Positions 20,379 through 27,960 of a stretch of DNA of 64,000 bases are shown piece after piece. The stretch's first letter is position 1; every line of letters begins with the position of its first letter. The stretch lies in NCBI RefSeq assembly GCF_040605455.1, contig NZ_JBEXCV010000003.1, positions 70,923-134,922 on the forward strand, written 5' to 3'. This DNA comes from Embleya sp040605455 (lineage in GTDB: Bacteria > Actinomycetota > Actinomycetes > Streptomycetales > Streptomycetaceae). The position numbers and the translations under genes are program-made. The notes below the pieces were generated by a model. That model was given only the letters and a program-made list of their open reading frames with translations, was not told the DNA's origin and made no database searches.

Positions 20379-22313
20379 GTGGCCCTGCTGGACAGCATTC
20401 GAGGACCCCGTGATCTCAAGGCCCTCTCGCCCGAGCAGCTCGCGCAGCTCGCGGACGAGATCCGCACCTTCCTGGTGGAGTCCGTGTCCAAGACCGGTGG
20501 TCACCTGGGTCCCAACCTCGGTGTGGTCGAGCTGACCATCGCGATGCACCGGGTGTTCGAATCGCCGCGCGACAAGATCCTCTTCGACACCGGGCACCAG
20601 AGCTACGTGCACAAGATCGTGACCGGCCGCAAGAACGGCTTCGGGCAGCTGCGTCAGGCCGACGGCCTGTCCGGCTATCCCAGCCGTGCCGAGTCCGAGC
20701 ACGACGTGATCGAGAATTCGCACGCCTCCACGGTGCTGTCCTGGGCGGACGGCCTGGCCAAGGCGTACCAGGTGCGCGGTCAAAGCGATCGGCACGTGGT
20801 CGCGGTGATCGGCGACGGCGCGCTGACCGGCGGCATGGCGTGGGAGGCACTGAACAACATCGCGGCGGCCAAAGACCGCCCGGTGATCATCGTGGTCAAC
20901 GACAACGAGCGCTCGTACGGCCCGACCCAGGGCGGCCTCGCCGACCACCTCGCCACGCTGCGCACCACGCGTGGCTACGAGCGTTTTCTGGAGTGGGGCA
21001 AGGGCGTGCTGGGCCGCACCCCGGTGGTCGGCGGACCGGTCTACGACATGCTGCACGGCGCCAAGAAGGGCCTCAAGGACGCGGTCGCGCCGCAGGGTCT
21101 GTTCGAAGACCTGGGCCTGAAGTACGTGGGCCCGATCGACGGGCACGACGTCGAGGCGGTGGAGAACGCGCTGCGCCGGGCTCGCGGCTTCGGCGGGCCG
21201 GTGATCGTGCACGCGATCACCCAGAAGGGCAGGGGCTACGCGCACGCGGTCAACGACGCGGCGGACCAGTTCCACGCGGTGGGCGTGATCAACCCCGAGA
21301 CCGGCCTGCCGGTGAAGAAGTCGGGCGCGTCGTGGACATCGGTGTTCGCCGACGAGATGGTCGCCATCGCGGACGAGCGGGAGGACGTCGTCGGCATCAC
21401 CGCGGCGATGCTGATCCCGGTCGGGTTGCACAAGTTCGCCGCCAAGCACCCGGACCGGGTGTTCGACGTCGGGATCGCCGAGCAGCACGCGGTGACCTCG
21501 GCGGCGGGCCTGGCGACCGGCGGGCTGCACCCGGTGGTCGCGGTGTACGCGACCTTCCTCAACCGCGCCTTCGACCAGGTGCTGATGGACGTCGCGCTGC
21601 ACAAGTGCGGCGTGACCTTCGTGCTCGACCGGGCCGGTGTGACCGGGCCGGACGGGGCCAGCCACAACGGCATGTGGGACATGTCGATCCTCCAGGTCGT
21701 GCCGGGTCTGCGGCTCGCCGCGCCGCGCGACGCGACGCAGGTGCGCGCCCAGTTGCGCGAGGCGATGGAGGTCGACGACGCGCCGACCGTGGTGCGGTTC
21801 GGCAAGGGCGCGGTGGGCCCGGACGTCGTGGCGATCGGCCGGATCGACGGGATGGACGTACTGCGCCGCACCGGCCCCGAGCGCAACGGTGGCGGTGAGC
21901 GCGGCGATGTACTGATCGTGACCGTGGGCCAGATGGCCGAGATCGGGGTCGAGGTCGCCGATCGGCTCGCCGACCAGGGCATCGCGGCGACCGTGGTCGA
22001 CCCGCGCTGGATCAAGCCGGTCCCGGCCGGGCTCGCGCCGTTGGCGGCCCGGCACCGGCTCGTGGTCACGATCGAGGACAATGGCCGGGCCGGTGGCGTC
22101 GGCTCGGCGATCGCGCAGTCGCTGCGGGACGCGCGGGTGGACGTACCGCTGCGCGACTTCGGCATTCCGCAGGAGTTCCTCGACCACGCGGAGCGCTCGG
22201 ACATCCTGGTTCGGATCGGCCTGAACGCCCAGGACATTTCGCGCCAGGTGGTCGAGGAGATCGCGTCCAAGACCGTGGACGCGGACGCGGAGCAGCACGA
22301 GACGACGGCCTGA
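20379..22313 (+). CDS. dxs: 1-deoxy-D-xylulose-5-phosphate synthase
   Basis: A 644-aa TPP enzyme, first step of the MEP isoprenoid pathway (pyruvate plus glyceraldehyde-3-phosphate). TPP motif GDGALTGGMAWEALNN; also DTGHQSYVHKIVTGR, DVGIAEQHAVTSAAGLA and DRAGVTGPDGASHNGMWD. I place the start at the GTG at 20379 (MALLDSIRGPRDLK) because AAGGAGG lies 5 nt upstream and the N-terminus then matches the family. An upstream in-frame GTG at 20352 would place that ribosome site inside the gene. Confidence 0.95.
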   Translation: MALLDSIRGPRDLKALSPEQLAQLADEIRTFLVESVSKTGGHLGPNLGVVELTIAMHRVFESPRDKILFDTGHQSYVHKIVTGRKNGFGQLRQADGLSGYPSRAESEHDVIENSHASTVLSWADGLAKAYQVRGQSDRHVVAVIGDGALTGGMAWEALNNIAAAKDRPVIIVVNDNERSYGPTQGGLADHLATLRTTRGYERFLEWGKGVLGRTPVVGGPVYDMLHGAKKGLKDAVAPQGLFEDLGLKYVGPIDGHDVEAVENALRRARGFGGPVIVHAITQKGRGYAHAVNDAADQFHAVGVINPETGLPVKKSGASWTSVFADEMVAIADEREDVVGITAAMLIPVGLHKFAAKHPDRVFDVGIAEQHAVTSAAGLATGGLHPVVAVYATFLNRAFDQVLMDVALHKCGVTFVLDRAGVTGPDGASHNGMWDMSILQVVPGLRLAAPRDATQVRAQLREAMEVDDAPTVVRFGKGAVGPDVVAIGRIDGMDVLRRTGPERNGGGERGDVLIVTVGQMAEIGVEVADRLADQGIAATVVDPRWIKPVPAGLAPLAARHRLVVTIEDNGRAGGVGSAIAQSLRDARVDVPLRDFGIPQEFLDHAERSDILVRIGLNAQDISRQVVEEIASKTVDADAEQHETTA

Positions 22314-22339
22314 CCGAAGCTCTCGCACGTCGCGGCGAT

Positions 22340-22396
22340 CCCGGGGTCGGGAGCGAGAAGCCAAGGGCTTCCGCTCCCGCCCCGGGGTCGTTTTGC
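22340..22396 (+). terminator. Strong bulged terminator after dxs
   Basis: A long stem with inner arms GAAGCC/GGCTTC around AAG, extended by GGGAGCG/CGCTCCC and GGGG/CCCC with single-base bulges, then TTTT at 22391-22394. It lies about 27 bp after the dxs stop. Confidence 0.8.
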
Positions 22397-22397
22397 T

Positions 22398-22469
22398 TTT
22401 CCCGGCTTCCCGGCTTCCCGGCTTCCCGGCTTCCCGGCTTCCCGGCTTCCCGGCTTCCCGGCTTCCCGG
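22398..22469. repeat. 8-bp tandem repeat (CTTCCCGG) x 9
   Basis: Eight perfect head-to-tail copies of CTTCCCGG from 22406 to 22469, preceded by one imperfect copy at 22398. It lies directly after the dxs terminator, between dxs and the permease gene. Confidence 0.95.
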
Positions 22470-22594
22470 CGGTTTCGGGGTTCTCGGGCTTCGGCCTTGC
22501 GGGCGCGCGGCTTCGACTTCTCGGGGTCGAGTTCGAAGATCACCCTGACGCGCCGAGGTTCGGTCACCCGAAAACAGGAGTGAAAGCCTCGATC

Positions 22595-22630
22595 ATGGCA
22601 ACGGTCTCCGCCACCAGGAGGTGTTGCCAT
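22595..22630 (+). promoter_or_regulatory. Hairpin covering the permease ribosome site and start
   Basis: ATGGCAAC (22595-22602) pairs with GTTGCCAT (22623-22630), and CTCC (22606-22609) with GGAG (22617-22620), around a 7-nt loop. The 3' side contains the Shine-Dalgarno sequence and the first two bases of the ATG at 22629, so folding would hide the initiation site. Confidence 0.45.
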
Positions 22631-24098
22631 GGCCAACGCTTTGTTTCGCACCAAGAACATCGAGCAGTCCATCCAGGACACCGATGTCACCGAAGGGCAC
22701 GGCCTGCGCCGGGAGTTGTCCGCGCTCGATCTGATGGTCTTCGGCGTCGGCGTGGTGGTGGGCACAGGTATCTTCGTGCTGACCGGTACGGCGGCGAAGG
22801 ACTACGCGGGCCCCGCCGTCGCGCTGTCGTTCGTGCTGGCCGGGTTCGTCTGCGGGCTCGCCGCGCTGTGCTACGCCGAGTTCGCGTCCACGGTTCCGGT
22901 GGCGGGCTCCGCCTACACGTTCTCGTACACCACGCTCGGCGAACTGCCCGCGTGGATCATCGGCTGGGACCTGATTCTCGAACTCGCGCTCGGCGTCGGG
23001 GTGGTCTCGATCGGCTGGTCGGGATACCTGACCTCGCTGCTCTCGCAGGCGAACATCGAGCTGCCGCAGGCGATCACGGCCGCGCCGGGCGACGGCGGGA
23101 AGGTCAACCTGCCTGCGCTGCTGCTCGTGCTCGGGGTCGCGACGATCCTGGTGTTCGGGGTCAAGCTCTCGGCGCGGTTCAACCTCGTCATGGTCACCGT
23201 CAAGATCGCGATCGTGTTGTTGGTGATCTTCGCCGGTCTGTTCTTCGTCAACACCGGCAACTACGACCCCTTCGTGCCCGATTCGCAGCCGCCGGGGGCC
23301 GGGCACAGTGGGCTCAAAGCCCCGCTCGTGCAGACTTTGTTCGGGTTCGAAGCGCAGGTCTACGGTGCGATGGGGATCTTCTCCGGCGCGGCGCTCGTGT
23401 TCTTCGCCTACATCGGATTCGATGTGGTCGCTACCGCCGCCGAGGAGACCCGCAAGCCACAGCGCGACATGCCGATCGGGATCCTCGGCTCGCTGGTGAT
23501 CTGCACGATCCTGTACGTCGCGGTGTCGCTGGTCGTGGTCGGTATGCAGCGCTACGACATGCTCTCGTCGTCCGCGCCGTTGGCGGAGGCGTTCCGGTCG
23601 GTCGGCAAGGGCTGGATCGCGACCATCATCAGCATCGGCGCGGTGGCCGGTCTGACCACCGTGTGCATGATCTTGATGATGGGGCAGAGTCGGGTCTTCT
23701 TCGCGATGAGTCGGGACGGGCTGCTGCCGCCGGTGTTCGCGAAGGTGCATCCCAAGTACGGCACGCCGCACGTGAGCACGATGTTGATCGCGGTGCTGGT
23801 CGCGGCGATCGCCGGATTCACCCCGATCCACGAGATCGACGTCATGGTCAACATCGGCACGCTGTTCGCGTTCCTGGTGGTCGCGGCGAGCGTGCTCATC
23901 CTGCGCCGAACCCGGCCCGAGTTGCCGCGCGCGTTCCGGGTGCCACTCGTGCCGTGGCTGCCGATCCTGTCCATGCTGGCCACGCTGTGGCTGATGATCA
24001 ACCTCAGCAGTGAGACGTGGCTGCGGTTCCTGGCGTGGATGCTAGCCGGGTTCGCCGTCTACTTCTTCTACGGGAAGCAGCACAGCCGACTGCGGTGA
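22629..24098 (+). CDS. APC-family amino acid permease
   Basis: A 489-aa inner-membrane transporter of the amino acid-polyamine-organocation superfamily, closest in style to the cationic amino acid transporter (YfnA/CAT) group. N-terminal GVGVVVGTGIFVLTG is the substrate/Na+ loop of TM1; about 12 hydrophobic segments follow; FFAYIGFDVVATAAEETRKPQRDMPIGI is the diagnostic TM6 to TM7 loop. The length fits. AGGAGG lies 7 nt before the ATG. Monocistronic, between terminators. Confidence 0.93.
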   Translation: MANALFRTKNIEQSIQDTDVTEGHGLRRELSALDLMVFGVGVVVGTGIFVLTGTAAKDYAGPAVALSFVLAGFVCGLAALCYAEFASTVPVAGSAYTFSYTTLGELPAWIIGWDLILELALGVGVVSIGWSGYLTSLLSQANIELPQAITAAPGDGGKVNLPALLLVLGVATILVFGVKLSARFNLVMVTVKIAIVLLVIFAGLFFVNTGNYDPFVPDSQPPGAGHSGLKAPLVQTLFGFEAQVYGAMGIFSGAALVFFAYIGFDVVATAAEETRKPQRDMPIGILGSLVICTILYVAVSLVVVGMQRYDMLSSSAPLAEAFRSVGKGWIATIISIGAVAGLTTVCMILMMGQSRVFFAMSRDGLLPPVFAKVHPKYGTPHVSTMLIAVLVAAIAGFTPIHEIDVMVNIGTLFAFLVVAASVLILRRTRPELPRAFRVPLVPWLPILSMLATLWLMINLSSETWLRFLAWMLAGFAVYFFYGKQHSRLR

Positions 24099-24121
24099 TG
24101 GTGACGGTTGGTTGCTTTTCG

Positions 24122-24166
24122 GTGACGTGCGGGCCCGGGTCGACTCGACCCGGCCCCGCACGTCAC
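24122..24166. terminator. Bidirectional terminator after the permease gene
   Basis: Arms 24122-24143 and 24145-24166 are complementary with one mismatch, giving a long stem rich in CCCGG. It lies between the convergent permease and alpha/beta-barrel-like genes and could serve both. Confidence 0.7.
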
Positions 24167-24182
24167 GCACGACGGCCGGGGA

Positions 24183-24977
24183 TCAGCCCCAGAGCTCGTC
24201 CGTGTACTTGTCGGTGCCGACCACGGTGGGAATCCACGGGGCGCAGTAGGTGACCCGGCCGATGCCCGAGGCGTCGATCCGCTCGGCCCACTCCTTGAAC
24301 GCGTCCCAGCTCTCGCGCGGGTCGCCGTCGAGGAAGTACAACTGCATGCTGCGGGAGGCGGCGTTCGGGTCGCGCGGGACGAACGCGGGAGCGTCGTCCT
24401 TGAGCGGGACCGCGGTCCACGCGGCCACCGAGGCGATTGGCGAGCCCTTGAGGAAGTCGGGCAACTGCGCGGAGAACCACGCCTCCAGGTCCTCCTGCGT
24501 GGTGCCCTCGGCGCGCTGCACGGCGAGCGAGACCAGGCCCTGGTAGTTACGATCGAGGGCGAGTTCCAGCGGGACCGGGTCTTCGTCGCGGTACCAGCGA
24601 CTGTCGTGCAGGTACATGCCGGTGTGCGCGTGGATGCGATGTTGGAAGCCGCGGTCGTTGCCGTAGAGCCAGTTGACCTGGTCGACCGCCCACGCGTTCC
24701 ACTCGTCGAACTGGCTGTCGTTGATCCAGTAGATCGCGACGTAGGAGCCCGCCTCGATGTTCGGGACCACGTCGCTGTCGGCCGGGAAGCGCAGCGCCTT
24801 GAGGTCGGCGGTGGCCACCCAGCGGCTGCCCGCGAGCATGCCGGGGCCGATCATGCAACCGGCGTAGTAGTGGTCGCGCTCGTACCAGCGGTTGTAGCTC
24901 ACCTCGTGGCCGCGCTCGGGGTCCACGGCGGTGAACAGCATGCTGCCCACCCGGATCGGGTATTCCTTGAAGCTCAT
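24183..24977 (-). CDS. Possible alpha/beta-barrel (EthD-like) protein of the monooxygenase module
   Basis: A 264-aa soluble protein. Two halves each look like a dimeric alpha/beta-barrel unit: first YNRWYERDHYYAGCMIGPGMLAGSRW, second SIASVAAWTAVPLKDDAP...RSMQLYFLDGDPRESWDAFKEWAER. The 'YNRWY.xxH' element recalls EthD-type proteins that accompany oxidative catabolic enzymes. It is 76 bp downstream of a luciferase-like monooxygenase on the same strand, so a supporting role in the same pathway is likely. No catalytic motif is recognisable. Confidence 0.65.
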   Translation of the reverse strand: MSFKEYPIRVGSMLFTAVDPERGHEVSYNRWYERDHYYAGCMIGPGMLAGSRWVATADLKALRFPADSDVVPNIEAGSYVAIYWINDSQFDEWNAWAVDQVNWLYGNDRGFQHRIHAHTGMYLHDSRWYRDEDPVPLELALDRNYQGLVSLAVQRAEGTTQEDLEAWFSAQLPDFLKGSPIASVAAWTAVPLKDDAPAFVPRDPNAASRSMQLYFLDGDPRESWDAFKEWAERIDASGIGRVTYCAPWIPTVVGTDKYTDELWG

Positions 24978-25053
24978 GGCTGCCTTTCGGGTCGTGCGGT
25001 GACACGTGTCGGGCGGGACGGACCCGGTCGGGGACGCCGACCGGGTGGCGAGG

Positions 25054-26172
25054 TCAGGCCTGCCGGCGGAATCGTGTGGTGCGATGTTCCGGCTCGGTGT
25101 CGAGCTTGGGGATGATGTGCTTGCCGAACAGTTCGATGGTCTTGAGTGTGTTCTCGCGGTTGTCGCAGCCCAGGCCGAGGACGAGTTGGTCCACGCCGAC
25201 CGCCTCGTAGGCCTTGACCGCGTCCAGCACACTGTCCGGCGCGCCGCAGATCAGCGCGCCGGCGTCGGCGGCGAACTCGACCAGTTCGGGGGTCAGGTCG
25301 GACATCAGCTCGGGCCAGTACGGGATGCCCTCGGGGTGCGGGAACGTGTCGTGATAGCGGAAGACGTTGCTGGTGAGGTACATCGGCCGGGCCGCGACCG
25401 CGTTGGCGACCGCCTGTTCCCTGGTCTCCGCGACGAAGCCGGTGCTCACCGCGAGCACGTTGTCGTTGACGAAGTCGGCGATCGGTTCGGCGTTGCCGAT
25501 CTCGCGCTTGTATCCGGCCACCAGTTTCTCGGCGCTCGCCGGGTCGCCGATGGAGAAGCCGAGTACGCCCAGGCCCATGCGGGCGGCCATCGCGTAGGAG
25601 GGCGGGCTGCCGGCGGCGTACCACATGGCGGGGTGCGACTTGCCGTACGGCTTGGGCAGGATCTTGCGTGGCGGGAGTTGCCAGTAGGTGCCGTCGTAGC
25701 CCTCGTAGGTGTCCTGGAGGAACATCTTCGGGAACTCGCGGATCACGTCCTCCCAGATTGCCTTGGTCTCGGACATGTCCTCGATGCCGGGCAGGAAGCC
25801 GAGGATCTCGTGGCTGCCGGCGCCCCGGCCGGTACCGAACTCGAAGCGGCCCTTGGTGAGGTGGTCGAGCATCGCCACCCGCTCGGCGACCTTGGCCGGG
25901 TGGTTGACCTGGGGGAGCGGGTTGAAGATGCCGGAGCCGATGTGGATCCGCTCGGTGGCGTGGGCGAGGTAGCCGCACATGACGTCGTTGGCGGACAGGT
26001 GCGAGTACTCGTCGAGGAAGTGGTGTTCGCTCAGCCAGACGTACTTGAAGCCGGCCCGGTCGGCGGCGATCGCGAAGTCCATGTCGTTCATCAGGGCTTC
26101 GTGTTCGGCGTTGGGGTTTCCCTCACGCCGGAACGAGGGGTTGTAGCCCTGAAGAAAGATGCCGAATTCCAT
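25054..26172 (-). CDS. LLM-class flavin-dependent monooxygenase
   Basis: A 372-aa bacterial luciferase-like monooxygenase (TIM barrel, uses FMNH2 supplied by a separate reductase). Characteristic parts: MEFGIFLQGYNPSF, YVWLSEHHFLDEYSHL, RIHIGSGIFNPLPQVNHPAKVAERVAMLDHLTKGRFEFGTGRG and GAPDSVLDAVKAYEAVGVDQLVLGL. It forms a probable operon with the SDR upstream (130 bp) and the alpha/beta-barrel-like protein downstream (76 bp). The substrate is unknown, possibly a cyclic ketone, a terpenoid-derived compound or a xenobiotic. Confidence 0.92.
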   Translation of the reverse strand: MEFGIFLQGYNPSFRREGNPNAEHEALMNDMDFAIAADRAGFKYVWLSEHHFLDEYSHLSANDVMCGYLAHATERIHIGSGIFNPLPQVNHPAKVAERVAMLDHLTKGRFEFGTGRGAGSHEILGFLPGIEDMSETKAIWEDVIREFPKMFLQDTYEGYDGTYWQLPPRKILPKPYGKSHPAMWYAAGSPPSYAMAARMGLGVLGFSIGDPASAEKLVAGYKREIGNAEPIADFVNDNVLAVSTGFVAETREQAVANAVAARPMYLTSNVFRYHDTFPHPEGIPYWPELMSDLTPELVEFAADAGALICGAPDSVLDAVKAYEAVGVDQLVLGLGCDNRENTLKTIELFGKHIIPKLDTEPEHRTTRFRRQA

Positions 26173-26302
26173 TGCACTCCCAGTTCCGCGGTCTGGTCGG
26201 GGCGGGGTGGTCGGTCGGTGGGTTCGGGTGCGTTCGGTGGCCGTTCGGCAGCCTCGGGGCGTGGTCGGCGGAGCCGGCGAGTGCGGGCGCCGGCGCGCTC
26301 GG

Positions 26303-27112
26303 TCAGGGGGTGAAGGTGCCGTCCGGGCGGCGGACCCAGCCGGAGGCGGCCATGGTGCCGCCGTCGACGTGCAGGGTGGTGCCGGTGACGAAGCGGGCCA
26401 GGTCGCCGGCGAGGAAGACGATCGGGGCGGCGCAGTCGTCCGGGGTGCCGAGGCCGAGGGGGACCTTGGCGGCGTAGTCGTAGGCGCCCTCGTCGGTCTC
26501 GAACGTCTCCGCGAGGCCCGCGTCGCCGGGGGTGGGGATCGCGTCGGGGGCGACGCAGTTGACCCGGATGCGGCGATCCGAGAGTTCGAGGGCGAGCGAC
26601 TTGGTGAGCTGTTCGACCGCGGCCTTCATCGCGGCGTATACCGCGAAGCCGGGTGCGGCGCGGAAGGCCTCGATGCTGGTCACGTTGACGATCGAGCCGC
26701 CCTCGCGCATGAGCGGGGCGCCGTGCCGGATCACGTGCGTGACGGAGGTGAAGTTCTCGTCGACCAGTGCGGTCTGGCCCTTGGGGCGGACCTCCATGAA
26801 CGGTGACCAGAAGCCGCCGCCGGCGTTGTTGACGAGGATGTCCAAGCCGCCGAGCGTGCCGTGCGCCTCGGTGAGGAAGCGCTCGACGCCTTCGCCGTCG
26901 CGCACGTCGAGTTCGACCGCGAGAGCCCGGCGGCCGGTCGCCTTGATCGCCTTTGCGGTCTCCTGGAGGCCGATCGGCTCGCGGTCGCAGATGGCGACAT
27001 CCGCGCCGAACCGGGCCAGTGCGACGGCCGTCGCCGCGCCGATTCCCCGGGCGGCGCCGGTGACCACGGCGATGCGGTCGGTGAGCAGGGCGGCGGAAGG
27101 GTCGAGCAGCAC
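26303..27112 (-). CDS. SDR-family NAD(P)-dependent oxidoreductase
   Basis: A 269-aa classical short-chain dehydrogenase/reductase. The cofactor motif is TGAARGIG (near residue 19), with structural NNAG, catalytic Ser in NVTSIEAF and the YAAMK Tyr/Lys pair; the C-terminal end carries FVTGTTLHVDGG. It reads first in the three-gene module with the LLM monooxygenase, so it probably forms or removes a ketone/alcohol in the same pathway. Confidence 0.93.
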   Translation of the reverse strand: MLLDPSAALLTDRIAVVTGAARGIGAATAVALARFGADVAICDREPIGLQETAKAIKATGRRALAVELDVRDGEGVERFLTEAHGTLGGLDILVNNAGGGFWSPFMEVRPKGQTALVDENFTSVTHVIRHGAPLMREGGSIVNVTSIEAFRAAPGFAVYAAMKAAVEQLTKSLALELSDRRIRVNCVAPDAIPTPGDAGLAETFETDEGAYDYAAKVPLGLGTPDDCAAPIVFLAGDLARFVTGTTLHVDGGTMAASGWVRRPDGTFTP

Positions 27113-27900
27113 GGGGGCACCTCACTGTGGATCGCGTACGTTGTCGCCTCGGCGCGGGGCCGCCGTCGCGGGCCGTGCTCTGCGCTGGGGTCACCATGCC
27201 ACCTGACGACCCGTCACCTGAAGGGAGACGGCTGTCTTTTTCCGAGTCGGTGAGCGGGTGTTCACGCAGGTCCGCAGATGATCTGACGCTTAGTCAGCAA
27301 AAGTGGCGGACATCACCGCTCGATGCGGCATACGCAACCGCGCCTGGGGACGGTGCGGGGGCGGGGGCGTTGTTCTACGCGGGGAGTGGGCGTGCGGGCG
27401 TACGGTTCCTGCGGGTGCGGGTCGGCGTAGATGGGCGTCGGCGATGGGGCTTGGGTGCGGGCGCGAGTGCCGGCGGGCGTTGGTGGGCTTGGAGTGTGCT
27501 CGCGCCTGCGAGTGGTTGAGGGAGCGGGCGTGGCCTGCTTGTGGGGCAGGTGGCGGTAAGTCGTCTTGCGGCCGCCGGGTGGGTGCCGGCGGTCGACCTT
27601 GCTGGTACCGGTGCACGTGGTTGTGCGTGATCGCGAGCGCAGGTGCCTTGCCGGCGGTTGCGGGCCCGGGCGCTGATGCCGACGCCTGCGGGTGCGGGCG
27701 CGAGTGCCGCAGTCGTCGGAGGGTGCAGGAGTCGGCGGTCGCGGGTGCAGGTGTCGGTGTAGGCGAGTTCGGTTGCGGGCGCGGGTGGAGGTGTTGGCAC
27801 GTGCGGACGGCGGTGTGAGTTGCTGCCGGTGCGTGCGTGCGTGGGCGAGTGGTTGTGTGTTCGGGGCTTTCGACAGCGCTTCGGGTGATGCCGTTGTCGG
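27113..27900. other. G-rich non-coding region
   Basis: About 0.8 kb without a credible gene. From about 27340 to 27830 the plus strand is dominated by short G-rich words such as GCGGGTGCGGGCG, so long open frames occur in several registers on both strands; all encode low-complexity Pro/Arg/Ala/His-rich peptides. I call none of them. Confidence 0.6.
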
Positions 27901-27930
27901 TTCGCATGGATTGTCCGAAATCCATGCGAA
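27901..27930. promoter_or_regulatory. 30-bp perfect inverted repeat upstream of the 987-aa gene
   Basis: Arms TTCGCATGGATT and AATCCATGCGAA, each 12 bp, with spacer GTCCGA. The element ends 30 bp before the GTG of the 987-aa gene. It lacks a T-run, so it fits an operator better than a terminator. Confidence 0.6.
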
Positions 27931-27960
27931 GCGGATGCGGCGCTCACTACGCTCTGCGGC

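Noticed and set aside
18939..22364. 1141-aa minus-strand frame over ROK and dxs
   Set aside because: Antisense shadow of two well-supported genes; composition rich in His/Arg/Gly.
22398..22469. CRISPR array
   Set aside because: The repeat unit is only 8 bp and has no spacers, so it is a simple tandem repeat.
27290..27925. 211-aa minus-strand frame starting in the dyad
   Set aside because: Low-complexity Pro/Thr/His/Arg peptide from the G-rich gap, with no ribosome site or domain.
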